A stretch of DNA of 64,000 bases from Isoetes taiwanensis. Its lineage: Eukaryota > Streptophyta > Lycopodiopsida > Isoetales > Isoetaceae. A model generated the notes under the pieces. That model was not told the DNA's origin. It saw nothing but the letters and a program-made list of their open reading frames with translations, and did not search any database. Shown piece after piece: positions 35,357-47,130 of the stretch. The first letter of the stretch is position 1. Every line of letters begins with the position of its first letter. The stretch lies in assembly GCA_021234155.1 (NCBI GenBank), contig JAJEKV010000001.1, positions 1,239,927-1,303,926 of the forward strand. Direction: 5' to 3'. Both the position numbers and the translations under genes were made by a program.

Positions 35357-38300
35357 ATGGAAGACCGATATAGGTCTAGAATCCTATGTAAGTGCGCATT
35401 ATGTCTTGCTGTGAATCATGAAGGTTGTTACATTAGCAGACAAAGATACAGATCTCACCAACGCCGTCCATAGTGCAAAAACAGAAGACTGTGTGACAGA
35501 TTAGAAAAAGGGGGTAAAATTGTTTGCACTTGTACTATTTGCGTTACAAAGTGCCCTGCTGGAGTGCCTTTTAGTCATTCTGGTTATATGCATCATGTTC
35601 AGAGTGTCAAAATAAAGGAGCAGGGCAGTTCTTTAATTGAGTTGCAGGAGAAGAATGTGTCTCAAAAGGGTTTGGAAGGCATCAACATTGTGGTTGATGA
35701 AACAGCAAACCATATGCACTTAGATAATGAGCCGCCGGACCAACCAGAACCAATGCAGAATGAGGCACCCGTGTCGAATGAAGCAGACAATTTATGCAAT
35801 GATGCATATGATGAAATGCGGATTGCAAGTTTAGATGATCAATTTCTAGCATGCCTGGTCGAAATTCAAAGCTGTTTGGACATGCACAATGTCCCTGAAA
35901 AGCTTCAAAACGATTTGTTCAGATTGCTTTTCCAAAGCAAGGCTGGTAGTGGTCTTGCATCCATAATTGCCGAGAAAACAATTGCTGAAAAAGGAAAATG
36001 GACTGGAATGGTGAATGGGTTTCGTGTTCCAACCAGCTTGAAATGCATGAAGCAAATGTATCAAGACATGGGGCTCCCTTGCCTGCAAAGGCATACAATA
36101 TGCATACATGATGATGGCCAGGCAGTTTACAGATTCAAAGTTATTAATGATGGTGTTACATTGAGTTGCAGTTGCAAGAGAAAAATAAATGGTGTATTGG
36201 TGAGAACGTCAAGATGTCTTAAGCATGAAACTGTACAGTTTGCCAGAAGACACGAAAGGATGGAGTGACATTTTTATACAATCCGATTAGTTACATTCTG
36301 AAATTAAGGTGCAGAAGTAAGAGCATAGGTTACAGTGACATTGAGCATTGGCGTCAACGAGATACTTGGCTTGGGAAAGGACTTCACGAAAGTCCTGCAG
36401 CAATTTCTGAATGTTGGCATGCTAGGCGATGGAGGGAAATGCAATATTTCTGGGATCCAAGCACGAAATGGGAACTGCCAATTATTTGCAAGCATTGCCA
36501 AACAATTCTGCAGACATGGCCGTTGGGAAGTCGAGCAGAATGCATCATACATGCAGGGTTCGATTCATCAACCAATCATTACATTGTAACATGCCCCCAA
36601 TGTCTTAGGGAAGATTCATATGCAAGGCATGAGTGCTTTGGAGATCCAAGGAATTTAGCCCTTTTACTGCATTGGGATGGGTTTCAGTCAACCCGGAGCA
36701 CGGTGAGAAGTAGTGGTGTCGTTCGCCTTGTGGCATTAAATGGAGGAAAAGGTCAAGATTCCAAAGTGAAAGAACTAACATTTCCAGTTCTGTTTATTCC
36801 TAAAGAGGAGATCAATTCTGGCACTAACAGTCTCGATCCCTTTCTTGAGCCTTTGATTCAAGAGTTAAGAAACCTTTATGTAACAGGACTGGAGGTGAAC
36901 TACGCACTTGATGCTAATGTTATTCATCCAGGGTTGCCGCAAGTTTTTCATCAAAGGTGTATTCTATATGCTATTACAGCAGACCATCCTGCACAATGTG
37001 AAGTTTTGAAATTGTCTTCTAGTAAGCGCCTATGTCCTTATTAAACCATAATAGAATATCATTCTGATTCTTGCTTCTTTGTTGTGGACAGGTGGGAAAG
37101 TTCCGTGTAGACGATGTGATATTGTATTGTCAATTTCTTCAGACAACTCATATTACTATAATGACTTGTTGAAGCTTAACACGTATTCGGATAAGAAGAA
37201 AACAATGGAACATGTGTTTAATGGTATTGAACAGTTGAAAGATGGTATTCCAAATGCAGCTCGTAATACGGATCTGGTGTGTTCGTGGGCCTAGTATGTT
37301 CTTGAGTTTGTATCAACTATATGGATTTGATCTGCTCCATCATTCGGCCGTGGACCTCATGCATACAATGGCTTTAAACATGTGTTACAAATGCAACAAG
37401 AGAATGTTTGAGCAAGTTAAACAAGCAGGTAATGAGAGGACTGCTATGGAGAGATTACAAAATGTAATAACGGCAAGAACTCGCCGTATGAAAGATGGCA
37501 GGTGTCCACGAGACCCATTCAAGCGGTTTGGCTTTTTCAAAGCACAAGAACAACAGGTTTTTTGCCAGTGGTATGCTGATTATGTGCTCGCGGGCTTGGT
37601 AAGTGAAGATGATTTTAGTATATCACAAATTGTGACAGATTTGACTCGGATATTTTTTGATTATGCCCGCACAAATGGATGGACATTAGAAATAAAGGAC
37701 GTTGCAAAGAAATTGTTGCAGGCTTGGCGCATTCGTTGGAATGAGCTTTGTGGTCCTAACACCTCTCCATTGGAGCACATGGCAGGAGAATGCCATATTT
37801 TGGATGATGTAGACATCATTGGCCCTCCAGATGCGACTTGGTGTTATTTTTTTGAGAGCACCTTTGCAAAGCTGTTACAGATGCCAACAAACAAGAAAGA
37901 CATGGAAGTAACATATGCTCGTGTAGAGGCCCGTCTTTTGTATTCCAAAATTTATCGTATGAACTCTCTAGACAGGGATGGGTTGCTACCTCATGAACGT
38001 GGCGAATTATATTTGCGGTCAGCTTTGGTAGGTATTGAAGATGGCAAGTCATTTGCGTCTATGTCTAAATCTGTCTCAAATGGAGGCATCATCCGTGCAA
38101 GTTCTCAAAACATGGCCATTGAGCTGTGGTCAACATACAAAAGACATAATTTAGAGGCTTGGAAAAACATTATTTCCAACAAAGGCATACTTATTGGCTG
38201 TGGAAAGGCAAGGGAAGAGGAAATTTACCTTCAAAAGGCATAATGGTCTCAGTGGTCTATCTCAGTCCATTGTAACACAATATAAGGGAATCTTGCTTGC

Positions 38301-38929
38301 GGGATGAGGACATTTGTGATGGACAATGGTATGGTAAGCTCAGGTATATTTTTTCCCATAAAGAAGGATCTGAAACAAGTGTATATTTTGCAGCAGATTA
38401 TTATAGATATCAGGTGCTAAATGCTAGTATCAATCTTGATGAGGCAACTGGAATGCCCATTTTGGCGGAAGGAATGGAGCCTTTTGATTATGAGTCAATC
38501 TTGCCAGTACGCTATATACTTCGAGAAATATGCATTCTGCCCATGAGGACAGCTGGGGATACAAGAAGTATTGCACTTGAGACAAAAACTGTGACTTTGC
38601 CAAATAGGCTACTTCAATTGCATAAGCCTGGAACTATTCCTATTTGGCCCTTAGAGGAGGATGTTGTTGCTGTTCAAGCTATCAAGCATGGATCTGCACC
38701 CCATTTGACCTCATCTGATGGTTGCTGGTATGCTCTTGTTGATGCAGTGAATGAAAAAGACAAAAAAGTGAAGATTACATGGTTGGATTTAACAAACAAG
38801 AGAGGAGCACGATGTTTGGTACCATCTTACGAGGAGAAGAGGTGGCAGTCTTGGGATTGTCTTCTAAAGGTGTTGACTGTTAGAAAAAGTGGCATTGGAC
38901 GACGTGCTTTTTACTATCTATTGGATTGA
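35357..38929 (+). pseudogene. TNP2-like (Transposase_21 type) CACTA transposase, recently inactivated
   Basis: From ATG 35357 the reading has one in-frame TAG (35471) before a frameshift near 36266. The N-terminus has zinc-finger-like pairs (CKCALC ... CTCTIC). The core follows: ICKHCQTILQTWPLGSRAEC, LLLHWDGFQ, LTFPVLFIPKEE, LDPFLEPLIQELRNLYVTGL, ALDANVIHPGLPQVFHQRCI, and ITADHPAQCEVLKLSSS. A 70-bp GTAAGC...ACAG intron (37022-37091) joins this to GKVPCRRCD. After a frameshift near 37275 comes DLLHHSAVDLMHTMALNMCY. A further shift near 38240 leads to the C-terminal part ending at 38929. Layout and motifs fit the DDE transposase of CACTA elements; few lesions suggest recent death or uncorrected sequence errors. 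It would have cut and rejoined the CACAAGG ends. Confidence 0.75.
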
Positions 38930-39276
38930 GAAAATGCTTTGGCTTAGTTGCGGGTTTTGCATCAGCTACAGGTGTTAGATGCTGCTCCTTTATTGTCAAT
39001 GAACGCCATTTTCAGGTATTTTACTTGTAATTTCAATAATATCATTTCTGCAGCAGTGACAGAATGTGAAGAGAGAATGTACTTTTATATCCTTGCATGT
39101 ATTTTCTGAAGGCTCTCTATGCCAATCTGGAAAGCTGAGATCAGCTAACGCAGTCCAAAAATATAATTCCTGGCGAAGCTAGCAACTTGGAGACAGAAAA
39201 ACTGCCTTCTCATTCATTGTAGTATTGAATGTTGTGTGTATATTAGGTTTGAATTGTAGTATTGAATATTTTTCAG

Positions 39277-39330
39277 GCCATCTGCAATGGTGCTGTAATC
39301 GCTGTTGGAGGAGATGGCACGTTTAATGAG
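39277..39330 (+). pseudogene. Captured exon of a lipid (sphingoid-base/diacylglycerol-type) kinase
   Basis: Between a TTTTCAG acceptor and a GT the frame reads AICNGAVIAVGGDGTFNE. GGDGT is the nucleotide-binding signature of the diacylglycerol/sphingosine kinase catalytic domain. Only this exon is recognisable; it lies inside the CACTA element, downstream of the transposase. Confidence 0.55.
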
Positions 39331-40790
39331 GTGCTGCCGGCACATTAATCTACCTTCTATTTCAGAGCCAAACATATTGGTACCATTATAAGAGTCCTGT
39401 GAATTAGTCATAATAGATATCTTGTCAAACGAAATGCAACATGTAATGTTAGAATTATTGCATAAACAGTTGGTTCATATCATAACTGACTCTAAACATG
39501 CCAACGCAATACGATATCGCACAATGGCGTGTTGGTTAGTCATATACCATTGAAGATATCGACATCCAAGGTGGACGACAATAAAATAGACAGTCAATGA
39601 GCTTTGCGTTTTCTAGAAGATTATCGTTTGAAAATGGAGCCTCAAACGGAAGCCATTTTTCTTTTAAAGTTCACAGAAGTTCCATAGAATGCCATGCCAT
39701 CAAATTAAGCATTGAATGAAAAGCTCAATTTGCCTAATGGAGGCCCATTTGGCTAGTACATTAATTTAGAAACATTGAAGCCTCAAGGTTGATAAAATTA
39801 ACCTCCATCGAGGTCTCAAGACTGGTCAAGACTAGAGATGGATGTCGAGGTTGGTACTAATAACCTCGGTCAAGACTAGGGATGGATCTCGATGTTGGTA
39901 CAATCAACCTCTAGTATATTTGACAATTTAGAAATGTATACGTTACTTCATCCTACCTTCCTTAATCGTGAGTGAATACAAGTATGCTTTGATATCCAAC
40001 TAGTCCATAAAGATGAATTCCAAGGCCATACTTGGTTATGCATTTGCACAAAAATTGATAATGTGCACATGCTTAATACATAACAATGTTCTTTACTTAT
40101 TATAGGTCATCCAATCTAGTGCTCACATGGCCTCTATAAAATTACAATCTTGAAAAGCATGTATCTACTATTGGGGTCGCCGTAGACAATTTTCAAGCTA
40201 AATGAGATTTGAAGCAACAAGGAGGAGAATTAGAAATGGACAAAATCTTGAATAAAATAGCTATCAGAAAGGTTGAGTGCATGAATTCCTTGCAATTGAA
40301 AATAAACTTGTAATTTTTAAGGGACTTGCAAGTTGCAATATCTTCTAGCAAAAGTTTAGAAGTGAGTCATTGTTTGTCTTTTAAGATGAGGAAAGATGGG
40401 CAGTCGTTGAATGCGCCATGTGCATGTTGGGTTGTCAATGTGGCAAGTGGGCGTTAGGCATGGAAGAAATAACTATATTCAAAAGTTCTTAGCCGGACGA
40501 TAGTTGTTGACGGGCAAAGGTCATAGGCCTTTTAAAACAATTAAAAAAGGGTCATGTAAAGTAGCCGGATATGTCTAACAAAGGATACTATTGAACCAGT
40601 GGTTGATATTCAAACACACTGCTCACTTAGGTGATGATTATTAGCAATGAATTCAAGTACAACAAATGACGATGTCAACAACATGTTGATTCATAACTCT
40701 CTTCCCTCAACATCCTTGATATTAGTATGTAGGGAATGAATGGTTTACTTAATATCTCCAAAATATGCTCATTAAGATTGGATAATACCA
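39331..40790. other. CACTA interior without a gene
   Basis: No coding region seen. A short repeat GATGGAT(G/C)TCGA(G/T)GTTGGTAC occurs twice near 39837-39900. Confidence 0.6.
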
Positions 40791-40799
40791 CTATAAAAT

Positions 40800-41535
40800 A
40801 CCATTAAAAAAAAAAAAACTCGACCATAGACCATGTTAGCTACTACATTACAAAGATCGACCAATAAAACCATGTAAAAAACCATTAAGAAGTTTAGAAT
40901 CATATTACCCTAGGAAATTAGATGTAAAACCATGTACTAACCATGTCTTCCTTAACAAAAAACCACTAGCATTCTTTCTCAACAAGAAAGTGAAAAAGTC
41001 AACCACCAAACCATGTTAAAAGCCACTAACAATTTGGCAACCCATGTTAGCCTAAAAAATTACGATGAAAAACCTCAAATAAAAAGACATTGTTAAACTA
41101 TGTCTACAAACATTATAGTATTTTCAGTCAAAAACCACTAACATTTTGGCAAGTCGTGCTTGCTTAAAGAATCCAAATGAAAAATCACAAATAAAAGGAC
41201 TTTGTTAAACCATATATATGAACACTGAAGTATTGCCAGTTAAAACCACTCCCAAAACCATCTACATGTATAAAAAAACTATTAAGCATTACTTTCTTAC
41301 TCTCAATGTTGCAAATTGCATAATTAACCACTATGACATGCCAAACTCGTAGCAAATACCTGGATAAAAACCTTCATCAGTCTCAATTAACCACATAAGA
41401 GTATAAACTAGCATGCAAAACCATAGTTCCATTCAAAAAACCACTATAATAGGTGGATTTTATTAAGGAAAATTATTTTTGCATGGAAAACCACTATCAT
41501 AGTGGTTTTGTAGTGGTTATCTATGGTAGTTAAAT
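40800..41535. repeat. Right subterminal repeats of the CACTA element
   Basis: Dense diverged units of AAACCACTAACATTTTGGCA and AACCATGTTA type, spaced about 60-120 bp, run up to the TIR. An inverted repeat ACCACTATCATAGTGGT lies at 41490-41506. Confidence 0.8.
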
Positions 41536-43148
41536 CTTTGGGTGCCTTGTGAAACACCGATAGAGCAAAGTAAACTCACCTCAATCTCAGGTTTTCAATA
41601 ATGTTTTCGGCAACATTCTGGTCCAAACCTTCGACATCCTCGTCTCGTCAGGGTTTGTCTCCCTCGCCCTCGTCGTCTTTCTCGCTTCCATTTGTCTTCC
41701 TCCCTTGAAATGCTCATGAAGCGGATCCGTGTATGATTTGAATGGTTTCAACCATGTCCTTATTTCCAACCACGGATATAGGTTTCATTCCAAACAAAGA
41801 TAGCCCACGAGAGAACGGGCCATTCATGTACCACTCGCGATACAATTTGATCTTCCTCGACCAAAATTTGGTTATGAAGTACTTGATAACTCTTGGCCGG
41901 ATAGGAATTCTATGTATAGGACCGGCCGCACCATCTTTCTCGACCTTGTCCATCGATGGAACATCCTCCATAAACACGCCCCCTTCCGTGGTTCCATCCG
42001 CTCTTGAGAGATCATGAACTTGTCGAGATAATGATGCTCGCTAGACCACCACTTATCCGTGTCGTGGCCGATCTTGAAATCAAACCAAAACTATGTTGGC
42101 AAAGCTTGGTGCCTTCGCAAGCCAAGTCCGCACTCATGATCAAGTTCATTATATGGAGTGCATGATCTTGTTGGTGAAGTTAATATCACTGCCCATTGGG
42201 AGATAGCAGTTGTTTGATTGCCCGGCATGCAAAAGACAAGGAAACCGAAAGTATCCAGTCGGTCATGTCGTGACACGTCTTGTACCAGCGCTCTATGTCG
42301 GCTTTGTCATAAAAAAGTGGGGTCTTGATCATATTGATGGCAAATAGTGCCACGGGTCAGTGCCGTTCGAGACCACCAAATCCCTTGTGTCCCAAAGTAA
42401 CGAGAAATGGGGAGCTATCGTGCGCCTTAAATGGGACCACCGAATCCAAGCTTCCTTTTAATTGCCATATGCGTTCGAGGGAAAGGAAGGGTTTTAACGT
42501 TACTTCCCGGCTTGGTGTTGATGTAGGGTTGACATAGGCGGTTCAATTCCTTCATGTCTTCCTCATCAAGGGCGACCTTTTCCTTGTAATAATCAAAATC
42601 ATGGTATTCATTAGATGCAGCGTTGCAGAACTCCCGTGATGCCTTCTTCTAACCCTTCGCTTTGGGGCGTGGCATAATCCTTTCGTCCTGCAATTTAGAA
42701 CTCTGGTCTTCCTCGGCGAGGATTGTTCCTCCAAGATTTTTGCCTTGTAGGTCAAAGCGTTTCTTTTGTCCGTGAGGCCCTGTATCCTCTTCATGAACTG
42801 CTTGTCAAACAACTTGGGGTCGGCTTTTGCTTGGAAATTCTCCATTCGTCCTTGACTTGCCTCTTGTCCATTGAGCCCATATGTGGAGTCCATTTCTCCC
42901 GGGCCGCCTCGGTGCTAAGAATGAGGTCATATTGGTCGAGAGAGACTCCCACCTTTCCTTGGTGTTCTCTTCTTCTTCTCCTCTTCTTCCTCTCCCTCGT
43001 CATCTTCCTGTCCCTCGGTGAGAACATATACGCATAGTTTCTCAAGGTCTTCCACTTATCAGGGAGCCACGTTTCCTTTAGGGCCGAGGACAACCCAATG
43101 CTTTCCACTTGTTGCCCTAGCGTGTATGATCACGTCGAGGGATAAGGG

Positions 43149-43628
43149 CTGCATTAGGACAATGTACCAATGTCGAGCATGAAAGTATCTACAAACACCG
43201 GAATAAGCGGTAAATAGTAGCCGGGTTTTCTCGACTCTTGGTCGATGAAAGTCCCTTTGAATGTCTAATTTTCTTTTTACTTCTGCGGGTTTTCGACTCA
43301 GTCGAGAAAGCTCTGCATCCTTTGATTTTACGCATTACCACGGCTTTTCATTTCGCGAGTCGAGAAACCCGATGATAATCGGCAAATGTTAGGATGGCGG
43401 GGCTTTTCGACTTCAGCGAAAAAAGTCCCATTGAATGTCTAATTTTCTTTTCTAGCGGCTAAGGGTTTTCTCGACCTTCGGTGGAAAGCTCCACATCCTT
43501 TGATTTTACGTGTTACTCGGGCTTTCGACTCGCGAAGTCGAAAACCCGATGATATATCGGCAAATGTTAGGATGGCGGGGCTTTTTCGACTTCGAGTCGA
43601 GAATGGAAAGATTGAGAGAGTTATTTAC
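43149..43628. repeat. Seven TCGACTTCGCGAAGTCGA-type palindromes confined to one intron
   Basis: Copies lie near 43218, 43288, 43348, 43407, 43468, 43522 and 43583, spaced 55-70 bp and diverged. The region is bounded by a GTAAAT donor (exon end 43629) and a TGCAG acceptor (exon start 43148) on the minus strand. Confidence 0.7.
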
Positions 43629-44079
43629 CTTACGTAGGCGGCTTTTCGCTGCTATTGTGTTCGGCGGTGGCTAATCTTGGCGGCGATTCGGTTCTTTGGC
43701 GTCTCCGTAGAAAGAACTCTGCACTCCGGCTTGGCATATCTATCCTTGATCGCTGCGGCACCTCCTTCTAAAATGCGCAATACTTGAGCCGCCCTCACTG
43801 AATCTTGACCGTCTACAACCCGAACCGGACTTCTTTTTCCCGGATCTTCCTCGGACTTCGGTGAACAACTCACTGTCGATGCTGCTAAAGGTATGACATC
43901 CGCAGGCATTGGATCGCAGCGAGGATGTCGCACCATCGGTTGAAATCTCGGCATGTGTGCTGGATTAAATTCGTGGTGGTTGAACAAGGCGGCATCTCCG
44001 TGCAAACCTTGGCCGTCTAATGTCCGGCGGCGGCTTTGTGATATTCCCAGCGGATAATCTGAGCTAGGCGGCTCCATTT

Positions 44080-45795
44080 TACGTGCCCCTCTCGTGAAAT
44101 CGATCGATCATGCGGATCGAGGTTTGGGGAGTCGACCATATCTTCGTCTCTCCCGTCATCGACTCCTCCCGTGTGGTGTCATCATCCCCATCTTTGTTTT
44201 TGGTGGACTTTTTTGTGTATGAACCACAACTTCATTCCCCAACTGCAGAGTGTTGTAGAGTCTTCAACCTGCGGTAGAAGTGAAGCTCCCGTATTGAGCA
44301 GTTTTTCACGACTCTGGAAATCTCCATACCAAGCTCCACGGATGTTAGGGTTCCGGCCTCCTTCATCCCTTCGGATCCTTCCACCCAAGGTTACGACAAT
44401 TTAAAGCGTAGAGCCTTTTTCGGTGCCCTTAGCCTTGCTCATGGAAGAGTGAGAATAATTTGAAGCTGCTAATTTTTTTGGTGCGATAGAACTTACTCTT
44501 TGGCGGGTCCTCGACATATAGTGTTAAATGCTTGAATGGCGCGAGGCGGCGAGAGCACAACACCGATTTTCTTGTACTTATCTCGGGAGCTCTTCTTGTC
44601 CCTTTGGTGTAGAAAGCGGATCTTTCTCCTTCCCACTTGTCGATACCTCGACATACCACCAGAAATCTGCCCATTTGTTTTCAGAAGCTCTGTCTCCGAT
44701 CCCCGATGGCGAAGAATGGAGTTCGGCCGGTGATCACCGGTGAGTCCAGAGGTGAATCTTTGCAAGAAGAAAGGATGGATCGGTTAAGGTATTCCGACAA
44801 AAAAAACCTCGAGCTCACGGGGTGTTTGTCTTCTTCTTCTTCTTTGCCATTTGGCGAAGCATCCCCTCCGGCCCTCGCTTCTTGGGCATGTCATGTCGTA
44901 TGCCCTCTCATCCTCTTCGGACGACTACGTAAATTAAGTTTCCTCCGCTGGCGTTGTGAGTTTTAGGATTTGCATGTAAAAAGATCGGGCGTGTTCTTTA
45001 ATTTGAAGTTAAGGACATGCAATCATTTATGAAAAAAGCGGGCTAAAGGGTTTTAAACCGCGATTCGGCTTTTAGCCAGCCCAAACACTATTCGAGAAAT
45101 TTAATCACATCAAAGGGACTAAGTGAGTGGGCGTAGTTTATCTTCCACTAGCGGCATTGGGGAACTTCGAGGTCGGAGGGGGATCATCGGCTGTTAGCGA
45201 CTTAGGAATGGCGCCGCGATCGCGGTAAGGCGCTAATGGCGCCTTGCATATGTGTGTTTTTCCGTAGCGTCCCTATTGCAAGCAGATTGATTTGATCGAT
45301 GAAACGGAGCTAAGGTAGGAAGCGGAGAGGAGCTGCAACACGGAACTCTACAACGCGGCGCCATGGAAAGGGGATCTGGCGAGAATCGCGGTGATCACAG
45401 TATTAGATGCGAATACACTCTTGAAGAGACCAAATGAAAAGCAAGAGACTACGGGTGAGGCTGCGGGATCCGTGATCTGATGGCCCAAGGAATTACTGGC
45501 GTGAAAGAGGTGAGTTTGAGAGATGCCTATGTTATTTCGCTTGTAGAACATGCCGTATGTGTTTAAATAATGGAACTGCTGATAAGCTCGACGGATTCAG
45601 TGTTTCCTTGTCCAGCATTTTTCAGCTGCGAGAGATGATTTACTCTCTAGGTTGAGATGCCGGCAAGGAAACATTGGATCGGGGGTAAAGAACAGTTCCG
45701 TTATAGGTCTGTTTTTCCATGGACTGTTTACTTGGAATGTTGTACATAGATCAGGCTAGGACTAAGGCCCAGGAGATGCGGTTCAAATGCATCCT
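44080..45795. other. Upstream of the phosphatase relic; no recognisable gene
   Basis: Open frames on both strands at 44171-44966 may be further decayed 5' exons on the minus strand (for example KLWFIHKKVHQKQRWG), but no domain or sustained frame supports a call. Confidence 0.4.
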
Positions 45796-47130
45796 CTTGT
45801 AGTTAGTCGGAGGGGCCTCCACCCTGTCCGAACCACTCCTCTTCGCCAATATTAGGAAGATGGTTGAAGGAGAGTGGCTTTCATAAGGCAGGGCTAGAGG
45901 CACTTGGGACTAAAAGCGAGGAGAATAGAAAGTGCAGTACTTGTAGAGAATGCAAGCCTTGGCTTCCTCACTGTGGTTTCCCACGTGGTTAGTTGTAGAG
46001 GCCTCCACCCAGTCGACCCCCCCCCCGCAATATTAGCGAAGATGGTTGAAGGAGAGTGACTCTGACTGGGTCGAGGCCACTGCTACCAGACACAGGAGAA
46101 TTGGCTGGCTAAGGGATTCTCGACTTGCGAGTCGAGAATGCTTGGCTTCCTGTCTACATTCTCGACTCGCAAGTCGAGAATGCCTTAACCATCCAGAACT
46201 CCGGTTAGTACACATGGAGTGCCGGTTGGGTAAGGCATTCGGCTTCATGGCCGAGAATGCATCTGACAAGCTCTGTGGTTTCCCGTGGTTAGTTGTAGAG
46301 GCCTCCACCCAATCGAGCCCATCCCTTCACCAATATTCGGACAAAAAAGGTTCAGAAGGAGCGGTCTTTGATTGGGTAGAGAGCCCTTTGCCACACACGA
46401 GGGAATGGGTTGCTAAGAGAGTTGGCTGTGAGCCGATCAAAAACACTTCCCTTCGCAATGTCAGAGGAAGATAGAAGGAGAGTGTTTTAAGGCTGTCTGC
46501 AGAGGCCAGCTCTAAGTGCACTAGAGCACTGCGTTTTCTCGACTCACGAGTGAAAGCGACAACAACTCGTGGTTAGTCGTAGGGGCCTCCACCCAATCGA
46601 GCCCATCGCCAATATTCGGCGAAGATGGTTCGAAGGAGGCGGTCTTTGATTGGTAGAGGCCGCTGCGACCACCACAGGAGAATTGGGTTGCTAAGAGTTG
46701 GCTGCCGGAGCAGTCAAAACCACTTCCCTTCGCAATGTCAGGAAGATAGAAGGAGAGTGGTTGAGATCGTCTGAATAACTTCTAAAGTGCACTAGAACTG
46801 CGTTTTCGACTCGCAGTCGGTGAAAGCGCCAACACCTCGATGGTTAGTCGCCGGGGCCTCCACCCGGTCGGAGCCGGTCCTCGCGCAATATTCGATGAGC
46901 ATGGTTGAAGGAAGTGGCTTTCGAGGCTGGGTGGAGGCTACAACTGCACAAAAAGCCATTGGCGGTATCACATTCGACTCAATTCGAAGGCTGCTGCAGG
47001 GTTCTAAAGAATGTGAAGACATTGGGTAGGCTGTGCAATCGGATCGCGAAGTCGAGAATCCCTCAACCGCCAGCGGTCGAGTGTACACTCCTCTTCGCGC
47101 CTCGAAGTCGAGAAGTTCTCGACTTCGAAG
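45796..47130. repeat. Tandem array of about five diverged ~280-bp units carrying palindromes
   Basis: The block GGGGCCTCCACCC...TCGAGCC...CAATATT...GAAGATGGTTGAAGGAG recurs at about 45808, 45990, 46295, 46577 and 46850. Several units also contain TTCTCGACTCGCAAGTCGAG palindromes (46110-46170, 46535, 46805, 47095-47130). Long open frames across it come from the repeat. Confidence 0.75.

Larger units (their letters stand above)
24319..41551. mobile_element. Complete 17.2-kb CACTA-type DNA transposon
   Basis: The left end is CACAAGGCACCCAAA at 24319, and the right end is its exact inverted copy ending at 41551. Both sides carry AAA (24316-24318, 41552-41554), a 3-bp target duplication typical of CACTA/EnSpm elements. 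Both ends have long subterminal arrays of ACCACTA/AACCAT-type motifs. Inside are an intact SAM/DUF8039-like gene (-, 26119-29777) and a TNP2-like transposase relic (+, 35357-38929), transcribed away from each other. It also contains a ~1-kb tandem duplication and a kinase exon fragment. It lies in an intron of the phosphatase relic, 26-28 bp from the donor. Good TIR-TSD agreement makes the borders firm. Confidence 0.85.
23350..44077 (-). pseudogene. HAD/FCP1-like (NIF domain) phosphatase gene relic, split by a CACTA insertion
   Basis: Read on the minus strand. The 5' exon (44077-43629) starts MEPPSSDYPLGISQSRRRTL. After an intron at 43628-43149, a Lys/Arg-rich middle region follows (for example RKMTRERKKRRRRREHQGK, 43030-42950), down to a GTGAGT donor at 41580. 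The intron resumes past the CACTA element and ends at a CAG acceptor (exon from 24206). The last part (24022-23350) is the phosphatase domain: LVIFDVNGVL, then ARGIRVGIWSCMAKKNIVNV, KFKFVWGKRK, and IIGDSAYKCYHNAQNTI. This order fits the FCP1/NLI-interacting HAD family; the usual DxDx nucleophile motif is DxNG here. Repeated one-base shifts and stops break the frame. The N-terminal part has no known domain, and the linkage of the two halves rests on the splice sites and the insertion model. Confidence 0.5.

Noticed and set aside
46046-46474. 142-residue open frame in the tandem array
   Set aside because: It runs across repeat units and palindromes (DSRLASRE repeated from the hairpin); open because of repeat composition.
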